This document shows positions 44,688-50,856 of a stretch of 64,000 nucleotides of DNA, one piece after another; the first letter of the stretch is position 1, and each line of letters starts with the position of its first letter. Under the pieces are notes generated by a model. The model did no database searches. It had not been told where the DNA came from and was given only the letters and a program-made list of their open reading frames with translations. The position numbers and the translations under genes were made by a program. Origin of the DNA: Paludibacter sp. (GTDB taxonomy: Bacteria; Bacteroidota; Bacteroidia; Bacteroidales; Paludibacteraceae); NCBI GenBank assembly GCA_028710895.1, contig JAQTTH010000020.1, forward strand, positions 25,678-89,677, written 5' to 3'.

Positions 44688-44903
44688 AGAAGAATGGAAC
44701 GCGGATGGAACATTCCGTGAAACGGAAAAACGCTGAAAGAGCGGATGCAGATAACAGATTTATCCTGCCTTTGGCAAGAAGATTTTCAACAACTCATGTA
44801 TGATCTGTCATGTTTACATGACTCAAATCTGTTCTTTCAATCCGTTTACATGGTATCAGTTCTTATCCGCTTAATCCGTAAAATCAGCGTTCTATTCTTT
44901 TTT
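44688..44903. repeat. Palindromic intergenic element, family B, copy 2
   Basis: Begins AAGAATGGAACGCGGATG and ends with the inverted TCCGTAAAATCAGCGTTCTA. CATGT...ACATG words are paired in the middle. Related to 5184-5423. Confidence 0.55.
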
Positions 44904-45052
44904 ATCCATTAGTTGATTACAACTGCGCTCTTTGAAATAGAAAATACAAGTCGGTAATAGAAAAGGATAAAGCAATCAACTGCATGTTCCAAACCGGTAA
45001 CAGCAGTCACTCCCACTCCGGGCTAAACGAATCTGTTTTCGGGTAGAAGTGG

Positions 45053-45283
45053 CTTACTTCCTTATGGAAATAACTTACTTCTTTATGGAAATGACTTACT
45101 TCCTTATGGAAATGACTTACTTCCTTATGGAAATGACTTACTTCCTTATGGAAGTGACTTACTTCTTTATGGAAATGACTTACTTCTTTATGGAAGTGAC
45201 TTACTTCCTTATGGAAATGACTTACTTCTTTATGGAAGTAGCTTACTTCCTTATGGAAGTGACTTACTTCCTTAAGGAAATGC
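45053..45283. repeat. Eleven-unit 21-bp tandem repeat
   Basis: Eleven head-to-tail copies of CTTACTTCCTTATGGAAATGA (21 bp each; units start at 45053, 45074, 45095 and so on to 45263). Variation is limited to C/T at unit position 9 and A/G at position 18, plus changes in the end units. Each unit contains the palindrome TTCC-N4-GGAA. Because 21 is a multiple of three, both strands stay open and encode heptad-like peptides, but there is no ribosome-binding or composition evidence that these are translated. The array ends 87 bp upstream of the Fn3 gene. Confidence 0.92.
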
Positions 45284-45370
45284 AGCAGTTTTTTTATCTT
45301 ATTCGGCTGACTTACAGTAAAAAATAAAGTATCAGTTATCATTTATCAGGATTTAAAACGATTTTATACA

Positions 45371-45997
45371 ATGGAAAAACAAAAAGTTTCTTCTGATTTT
45401 TCGTATAAAAACTATACCGATACCGAAGTATCGGTTAAGGGAACGAATATTCTGGATAAAATGACCGATAATCCAAACTTCACTACTCCTATTCCGGCAC
45501 TGGCCGACATACGGGCAACTATCAGCTCGTATACGGCAGCGTTGGCAAAGGCTGAAAAAGGAAGTCAGGACGACCGGGTGATCAAAAACAGTTGGCGGGC
45601 AAAACTCGAAGATCAATTAAAAGATTTGAGTATGTATGTGCAACTGACCTCTAAAGGCGATGCTGTTATTATTAGCAGCAGCGGATTCGATACCAACAAA
45701 AAGCCGGGAACGGTAGGTCCGCTTTATAAACCCGAAAATGTGGTGGTAAAGATGGGCGATAACAAAGGTACTGTCTGGTTTAGTTGCGATGCAATTGACA
45801 GGGCTGCGTTTTACGAATTTGAATATGCCGAAGTAACAGCGGATGGCGTACTCAACTGGGTTCATAAAACAAGTACCAAACACAAATTACTGATTGATGG
45901 ACTCACAAGCGGCAAGCAATACACGTTTCGTGTGGCAGGTGCCGGTACTGACCCCTCAAGAGTATGGAGTGATCAAATTACAACCTTTGTAATTTAA
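45371..45997 (+). CDS. Fibronectin type III domain protein
   Basis: A 208-aa protein without signal peptide. The N-terminal half is helical (about 20-115). Residues about 125-208 form one Fn3 domain (KPENVVVKMGDNKGTVWFSC, then LLIDGLTSGKQYTFRVAGAG and DQITTFVI). Proteins with this layout are common and uncharacterised in Bacteroidota. The 21-bp repeat array occupies its upstream region and a terminator follows its stop. Confidence 0.78.
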   Translation: MEKQKVSSDFSYKNYTDTEVSVKGTNILDKMTDNPNFTTPIPALADIRATISSYTAALAKAEKGSQDDRVIKNSWRAKLEDQLKDLSMYVQLTSKGDAVIISSSGFDTNKKPGTVGPLYKPENVVVKMGDNKGTVWFSCDAIDRAAFYEFEYAEVTADGVLNWVHKTSTKHKLLIDGLTSGKQYTFRVAGAGTDPSRVWSDQITTFVI

Positions 45998-46043
45998 TTT
46001 CAGCGATAGATAACCCCGATAATTCGATACTTTAGTTTGCGGG

Positions 46044-46080
46044 AGCCGTTGTAGCCGTGAGGTTGCAGCGGCTTTTTTTA
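46044..46080 (+). terminator. Terminator closing the Fn3 gene
   Basis: AGCCGTTGTAGCC/GGTTGCAGCGGCT stem with a GTGA loop followed by seven T. It separates the backbone gene from the cassette-like array. Confidence 0.88.
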
Positions 46081-46141
46081 TAGCGTTGCTACACCCTCAT
46101 AAAATAATTTCAAAAATGTTTACAAATATTTTGGTTTTTTC

Positions 46142-46172
46142 TTGGTGGTGTTAATTATCATAATTATCTTTG
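46142..46172 (+). promoter_or_regulatory. Promoter at the head of the cassette-like array
   Basis: TTGG at 46142-46145 and TATCTTTG at 46165-46172 with 19 bp between, fitting the Bacteroidota -33/-7 pattern. It points into the plus-strand gene array, in the position an integron cassette promoter would hold. A 46-bp stretch including its -7 part is repeated at 50757-50805. Confidence 0.65.
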
Positions 46173-46248
46173 GAGGCGAAAAAATAAAATGACTGCCTAT
46201 ATTCCAGGTATTAGACGGATATGCGCAGTTGAAAGTAAAATAGATAGT

Positions 46249-46288
46249 AGATATATGTGTAAGTGCACATATATTAGTGTTAGGGGCA
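46249..46288 (+). other. First recombination-site-like sequence of the array
   Basis: TAGATATATGTG and GTGCACATATATTAG can pair, and the sequence ends in GTGTTAGGGGC, resembling the 3' arm (GTTAG) of an attC site. The same GTGCACATATATTAGTGTTAG-type 3' end recurs at 56555-56576. A 5' CTAAC arm is not visible here. Confidence 0.4.
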
Positions 46289-46315
46289 ATATTAAAAAAA
46301 CTAAAACAAAATACA

Positions 46316-47515
46316 ATGGCTTACAATTCAAAAGTTTATAGGATATTAATAGCTTCACCCTCAGATGTAGAGGAAGAAAGAGAAATAATTTCGAAAGTAA
46401 TACAAGAATGGAATGACTTACACTCATATAATAAAAAGGTTGTACTACTACCGTTAAGGTGGGAAACTCATTCTGCCCCTCAAATGGGAATGAGACCACA
46501 AGAAGTTATAAATAAAGAAGTTGTTGATTATTGTGATATGGCTGTTGGAGTATTTTGGACACGAATCGGGAGTCCAACTGGTGAATATCAAAGTGGAACT
46601 ATTGAAGAAATAGAAAGAGTTGGTAAAGCAGGGAAAATAGTGATGTTATATTTCTCAAATGACAAGGTAGATTTGGAATCTGTTGATTTGGAACAGTACA
46701 AGAAATTGAAAGAATTTAAGACAAGATCTTACCCAAATGGACTAATTGAAAATTATAAAAGTACACTAAACTTCAGAGATAAATTTTCTAAACAATTAGA
46801 GATAAAATTACGTCAACTAATTTCAGAGGAACAAAACACAGATGAACTAAATGCCTTTGATAATACCCCCAAACTTGAAGTTGGTTTTTTTGATGTTGAT
46901 ACAAAAACTAAAGTTTCAGATAATTTAAAACTATCCATTAATGTTTTCGAAAAAGAAAGCGAGAATCAAATCAAAGAAAAATTGAAAAACAGTAAGTCAT
47001 CCAACGTAAAATTTGAAGATTTTTTAAAAGAGTTTGAATCTTACCTAATTACTAAAAGCTCTAAGAAAATATCATTTTACTTGAAAAATACTGGTCCTGT
47101 AGGAATTAGAGATATATATATTGAATTTAGAATCGATAAAAATGAAGATTTAATAGTTGCAAATTCTTTTTTGGGATTTAGGTCAAAAAAATATTATGGT
47201 TTTACTAACGAACTTTTGTCAAAAAATTCAGAATTATTATTAGAAGAGACTGACAATGAATATATTTTTCACTTTAGTTATGTTGCATTGCAGCCACAAC
47301 GACTGCTAAATATTAACGACTATCTAAATGTTTTTTCTAGCAAAACTACAAATATAACTTTAAAATACAGGGTATTTGCCGATTGTTTTTCCTATCCAAT
47401 TTCGGATCAAAAAACAATTATTTTAGAAACGAATCAGAAAAAAATTGATTCTAAAGAATTTATAGATAAATACAAAGATGATAATACAAGTAGCATAAAA
47501 ACGTGGATTATGTAA
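46316..47515 (+). CDS. DUF4062-domain protein
   Basis: A 399-aa protein using the ATG at 46316; a longer frame from 46277 would start inside the recombination-site-like sequence. Residues 8-100 match DUF4062 (YRILIASPSDVEEERE, then LPLRWETHSAPQMG, QEVINKEVVDYCDMAVGVFW and GSPTGEYQSGTIEEIE), a domain often placed at the N-terminus of NTPase or effector proteins in defence-like loci. The region 190-399 is unassigned and beta-rich, ending in a Lys-rich tail. A short attC-like site follows its stop. A defence role is only a contextual guess. Confidence 0.8.
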   Translation: MAYNSKVYRILIASPSDVEEEREIISKVIQEWNDLHSYNKKVVLLPLRWETHSAPQMGMRPQEVINKEVVDYCDMAVGVFWTRIGSPTGEYQSGTIEEIERVGKAGKIVMLYFSNDKVDLESVDLEQYKKLKEFKTRSYPNGLIENYKSTLNFRDKFSKQLEIKLRQLISEEQNTDELNAFDNTPKLEVGFFDVDTKTKVSDNLKLSINVFEKESENQIKEKLKNSKSSNVKFEDFLKEFESYLITKSSKKISFYLKNTGPVGIRDIYIEFRIDKNEDLIVANSFLGFRSKKYYGFTNELLSKNSELLLEETDNEYIFHFSYVALQPQRLLNINDYLNVFSSKTTNITLKYRVFADCFSYPISDQKTIILETNQKKIDSKEFIDKYKDDNTSSIKTWIM

Positions 47516-47539
47516 AATGAGTAGTTGAAAAAAAATACT

Positions 47540-47573
47540 GCGCCTAACACACGCTCTCTTAGGTCGTTAAGGC
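47540..47573 (+). other. Short attC-like site
   Basis: A 34-bp near-palindrome with CGCCTAAC at 47541-47548 and GTTAAGGC at 47566-47573. The arms pair (GCCTAAC with GTTAAGGC) around a short spacer. It has the arms of an integron attC but lacks the long interior hairpin of its neighbours. Confidence 0.5.
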
Positions 47574-47588
47574 ATAAAAAAAAATGAT

Positions 47589-48293
47589 ATGACAGAAAAT
47601 ATTAAAAAAATCAATAATCCACTGACGATTATTGCAATTTTTGCAGCACTTGCAGAAGTTAATGCGACAGTATCTTTAGGATTAATACCCGAGAATCTTC
47701 AAGCAATCTTTATTTGGTTTGTTCTAGCATTTCCAACACTACTTGTTATTTGCTTTTTTATAACATTGAATTTCAATGCCCGAGTTATGTATGCTCCAAG
47801 CGACTATAAAGATGAGAAGAATTTTTTGGATACTATTTCTGGGCGATTTAAAGAGATGCATATAAATGTAACAAAGGATAATATTGTTGAAATTGAACAA
47901 AAATTGCAAGCTGAAACCATTGAGCTTATTCAAAATGATGATCCTAAGGATTATTCTAAGAAAATGATAAATTATGGAAATAACTTCTTCTCTGAATTAA
48001 TTTCTTTATTTAAAAGTAATCTAGAAGAAAATATTTTTGAATCATTTGGTTTTGGAATACATTCTGAAGATTTATTCTTATTATCAATTGATTTTAACAA
48101 CAAAAGATTTCCTGAAAATTTCTCAACAAAGCAGGATTTTATTTTACGATTTACTGAAAGGCAGGGTAAAATAATTGGAGAAATAGTAGGAAAGAACATT
48201 AAAAGCGATGATTATAAGACACTATCTAAACAAACTTTTGAATTTATAACCAATATTATAAGACGAAATATTGATAAAAAAACTGCCTTATAA
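47589..48293 (+). CDS. Two-TM membrane protein of unknown function
   Basis: A 234-aa protein with two transmembrane helices near 14-30 and 38-62 (TIIAIFAALAEVNATVSL, FIWFVLAFPTLLVICFFI) followed by a charged soluble domain. The N-terminal pattern ending in NFNARVMYAPSDYKDEKNF is one I have seen in other uncharacterised membrane proteins of accessory regions, but I cannot name a family. Its last codons lie inside the next attC-like site. Pairing with the DUF4062 gene upstream is possible but not shown. Confidence 0.6.
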   Translation: MTENIKKINNPLTIIAIFAALAEVNATVSLGLIPENLQAIFIWFVLAFPTLLVICFFITLNFNARVMYAPSDYKDEKNFLDTISGRFKEMHINVTKDNIVEIEQKLQAETIELIQNDDPKDYSKKMINYGNNFFSELISLFKSNLEENIFESFGFGIHSEDLFLLSIDFNNKRFPENFSTKQDFILRFTERQGKIIGEIVGKNIKSDDYKTLSKQTFEFITNIIRRNIDKKTAL

Positions 48294-48441
48294 GACACGT
48301 TTATGGCCATTCTCTGGCTGACTTGCATTACAGCAGTTTTGCTCCCCCCTTCTTAGTCTAAGTATAGGAGACGAAACTAACTATAGTTCAAGTTTAGCGA
48401 AGCGTAACCTGGACTTCAAAGAATAAAGGGGTTATAGGGCA
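48285..48441 (+). other. attC-like composite hairpin (after 47589 gene)
   Basis: Outer arms TGCCTTATAAG (48285-48295) and GTTATAGGGCA (48431-48441) pair, and inner arms TTTAT and ATAAA pair. The TAA stop of the upstream gene is inside the 5' arm. The interior contains the recurrent CTTCTTAGTC...GTATAGGAGACGAAACTA element ending in AACCTGGACTTC. Confidence 0.6.
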
Positions 48442-48467
48442 TTTTAGAAAAAGAAAGAAGAATATAC

Positions 48468-48989
48468 ATGATAGAAAATTCAGATATAATAAATCAACCA
48501 TACTCTGGTCAATTTACTGAAAGGATTTATGACATAGAAAGTCCATGGAATTCTCAGAATTGGACTTGGATAAAGTTTACTAACAAAGATCTAACTGAAT
48601 GGTGTGGACAATTCCGTGGTCTTGCAAAACAGGTGGTTATCTCAAAAAATCATAATATTGTTTTAGTGCTCACTTCTGATTATTTATTTCAGTTAGACAC
48701 GTTTACTGGAGACATTATGGAATTTGAAGACAAGCCACAATATCAAGACTTGATATTAATACCCAATGGAGATTTTTTAATTGCTGACTATTACACTATC
48801 GAAAGAATATCAAACAAAATAACTGAGAAAGAAATAATAAAAAGTCCAATTCGAATGGACACAATAAAGTTCAAACATTGGAAAAACAATAAGCTTGAAT
48901 TTGTTTGTAATGAGTTTGCAAATTGGGATAGACATGTTATTTTGGAATTTGACAGCGAAACAAATAAAATAGAAATTAAAAATGGCTAA
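48468..48989 (+). CDS. Hypothetical protein, 173 aa
   Basis: A soluble protein with strand-rich periodicity (VVISKNHNIVLVLTSDYLFQLD and FLIADYYTIERIS), perhaps two blades of a beta-propeller-like fold. No signal peptide is present and I recognise no family. The gene ends with ...GGC TAA, and its stop lies inside the GGCTAAG 5' arm of the following attC-like site. Confidence 0.55.
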   Translation: MIENSDIINQPYSGQFTERIYDIESPWNSQNWTWIKFTNKDLTEWCGQFRGLAKQVVISKNHNIVLVLTSDYLFQLDTFTGDIMEFEDKPQYQDLILIPNGDFLIADYYTIERISNKITEKEIIKSPIRMDTIKFKHWKNNKLEFVCNEFANWDRHVILEFDSETNKIEIKNG

Positions 48990-49111
48990 GAAGTGAAGTT
49001 TAGCATGTTTTGCTCCCGCATTAGCTGCGCTGATTTGCAATTCACTTTGTCGTTTCACGACAGCGAATGCTCATACAGACCGCCAATGCCTAAAGCCTCG
49101 GTCGTTAGCGG
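48985..49111 (+). other. attC-like site with embedded stop codon
   Basis: 5' arms GCTAAG (48985-48990) and TTTAGCAT (48999-49006) pair with 3' arms ATGCCTAAA (49086-49094) and GTTAGCGG (49104-49111). The 3' half carries extra unpaired bases (GCCTCGGTC), as attC sites do on one strand. The interior differs from the recurrent element and holds TTTGCTCCCGC. Confidence 0.6.
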
Positions 49112-49184
49112 TAATCCCAAAAAACTAAGAAAGACTGAAATAGAGAATAATTTGTATACAGAAATAATCTAACAACAGAAAGAT

Positions 49185-49889
49185 ATGAGAAAACTTATTT
49201 TTTTATTAGTATTCTTGCCTTGCTTAACATTTGCACAAACAGGACAAAAAAACTTTATCGATCAGAATTATATTGAAGTGACCGGAAAATCTGAAATGGA
49301 AATTATACCTGACTTAATTTACTTGAAAATATTTCTAAACGAAAAAGACAACAAAAGTAAATTACCATTATCAGAGCGTGAACAAATAATGATTGAAACA
49401 CTAAAAGGAATTGGTGTTGACATTTCAAAAGACTTATCTATAAAAGACATGTCAAGCAATTATAAATTTTATTTACTAACTAAGAACGATATTTTACTAT
49501 CAAAAGAATATCAACTGCTAGTTAAGGACGGCAAGACAGCAAGTAAGGTTTTTGTGGAACTTGAAAAAATTGGTATTTCTAATGTGTCTATTGATAGACT
49601 TGACAACAGTAAAATTGAGAACTTTCGTAAAGAAGTGAAAATTGACGCAATTAAAGCAGCACAAAATAAAGCACAATCTTTAGCTACTGCACTAAACCAA
49701 AATATTGGACGAGCAATTTATGTACAAGAAGTTGTGCAAAACTTTGGAAATGGCGCACCTGGAGCTTCAAATAGTATTATTGTTAGAGGAGTTTCTTCTA
49801 CAATTTATGGCTCAAATGCTCAACCAGAAATTGACTTCGAGAAAATTAAACTTGAATATTCTATTTTATGTCGATTTGAATTAAAATGA
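49185..49889 (+). CDS. Secreted SIMPL-domain (DUF541) protein
   Basis: A 234-aa protein with a signal peptide cleaved near residue 18 (CLTFAQ). Residues about 30-232 form a SIMPL domain: IEVTGKSEMEIIPDLIYLKI at the start, a helical AIKAAQNKAQSLATAL and the terminal LEYSILCRFEL strand. Family members form periplasmic oligomers of poorly known role, some linked to membrane stress. It is an isolated cassette-like gene between two attC-like sites. Confidence 0.85.
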   Translation: MRKLIFLLVFLPCLTFAQTGQKNFIDQNYIEVTGKSEMEIIPDLIYLKIFLNEKDNKSKLPLSEREQIMIETLKGIGVDISKDLSIKDMSSNYKFYLLTKNDILLSKEYQLLVKDGKTASKVFVELEKIGISNVSIDRLDNSKIENFRKEVKIDAIKAAQNKAQSLATALNQNIGRAIYVQEVVQNFGNGAPGASNSIIVRGVSSTIYGSNAQPEIDFEKIKLEYSILCRFELK

Positions 49890-49899
49890 AAAGGTACTA

Positions 49900-50076
49900 C
49901 CCCTAACTCACGGCTATGTTCCTTTTTAGTCCAAGTATAGGATACGAAACTAACTATAGTTCAAGTTTAGCGAAGTGTAATCCGCCAGTTGTCGGACAGG
50001 CTCTGAACTTGACACAGAGTACAAACCTGGAATAAAAAGGGATAGGCAAATGCCCATAGCCTCGGTCGTTAGCGGG
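49900..50076 (+). other. Best-preserved attC-like composite hairpin
   Basis: 5' arms CCCCTAAC (49900-49907) and CGGCTATG (49911-49918) pair with 3' arms CATAGCC (50055-50061) and GTTAGCGGG (50068-50076). The 3' side has the additional bases TCGGTC between arms, a bulge typical of attC. The 125-bp interior is the recurrent hairpin, starting TTTTTAGTCCAAG and closing with CCTGGAATAAAAAGGG, which pair with each other. Confidence 0.7.
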
Positions 50077-50095
50077 CAACCATAAAAATAAAACA

Positions 50096-50650
50096 ATGAG
50101 AAAATCAGACATTTACGAATTTGCTATTAAAATCTTAGGACTTTATTTAGTAGTCTCTGTGATTGAACATTTGCGAGAAGTTATTAGTTACGCGACAGTT
50201 TTAATTCAGTACCACGACAAACCAGAACAATTTGATGGGTTTAACCAAATACCTCTTCTTATTGTGACTCTATTCAACTTTCTGTTATTGGCAACATTTG
50301 CGTGGTTATTAATCTTCAAGACAAGAAAACTGACTAGTTTAATCTGTACGAAAGAAGACTATTCAGAAACAACTAAATTATTTGCAGACAAGAAAAGTAT
50401 AATTGAAATTGCAATTATAGTGGTCGGCTTAATGACTGTCATTTGGACTATACCCGAATTTGCAATTAAACTTAAGAACTATGTCTACATGGCTCAAAAC
50501 AGTTTTACGGCACCAATGAATGATAAAACCTTCTTATTCATTGGCGGACTAAAAATAGTAGTTGGAATTATAGCAATATCGTATGCAAAATCAATCTCGT
50601 CATACGTTTCGAAAGAGAAGAAAAAGAACGACGAAAACGGAGACGAATAA
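50096..50650 (+). CDS. Four-TM membrane protein of unknown function
   Basis: A 184-aa protein with four hydrophobic helices (about 9-26, 57-78, 100-120 and 143-165) and a charged Lys/Glu C-terminus. It has no recognised domain and no signal peptide cleavage. It is preceded by a well-formed attC-like site whose GTTAGCGGG arm ends 19 bp before its start codon. Confidence 0.6.
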   Translation: MRKSDIYEFAIKILGLYLVVSVIEHLREVISYATVLIQYHDKPEQFDGFNQIPLLIVTLFNFLLLATFAWLLIFKTRKLTSLICTKEDYSETTKLFADKKSIIEIAIIVVGLMTVIWTIPEFAIKLKNYVYMAQNSFTAPMNDKTFLFIGGLKIVVGIIAISYAKSISSYVSKEKKKNDENGDE

Positions 50651-50765
50651 TTGAATTTCAATTATGAGTCCAAAGCCTGTCCGAGGGCTGGCGGATTCCC
50701 GTTTCGCTTAGACTTGAACTAAACTAAGGGTGCAAATTTGGAATAACAAAGGGATGTTAATTGTC
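50642..50765 (+). other. Boundary hairpin with inverted copy of recurrent element
   Basis: Between this gene and the LRR gene the recurrent element is present in reverse orientation: 50666-50725 contains GAGTCC...CCTGTCCGAGGG, then CGTTTCGCTTAGACTTGAAC. A forward-oriented 3' end (TTTGGAATAACAAAGGGA) follows. A GTTAATTGTC arm at 50756-50765 could pair with GACGAATAAT at 50642-50651. Confidence 0.5.
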
Positions 50766-50805
50766 ATAATTATCTTTGGAGCCGAAAAATAAAATGTCTG
50801 AATCA
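50757..50805 (+). repeat. Second copy of the array-head promoter segment
   Basis: TGTTAATTGTCATAATTATC followed by TTTGGAGCCGAAAAATAAAA repeats 46149-46196 with few changes. The -7 TATCTTTG is kept (50771-50778), but the TTGG at the -33 position is not conserved (AAAG instead). Confidence 0.7.
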
Positions 50806-50856
50806 GGATTTTGGAATTAATGAATTTACAGAATAATAAACGTAAACATAAAAATT

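Noticed and set aside
45007..45342. Heptad-repeat proteins on either strand
   Set aside because: Both strands are open through the 21-bp repeat, so openness is not evidence of coding, and neither frame continues into unique protein sequence.
46277..46315. Upstream start for the DUF4062 gene
   Set aside because: It would start inside the attC-like arm. The ATG at 46316 begins the conserved domain neatly.
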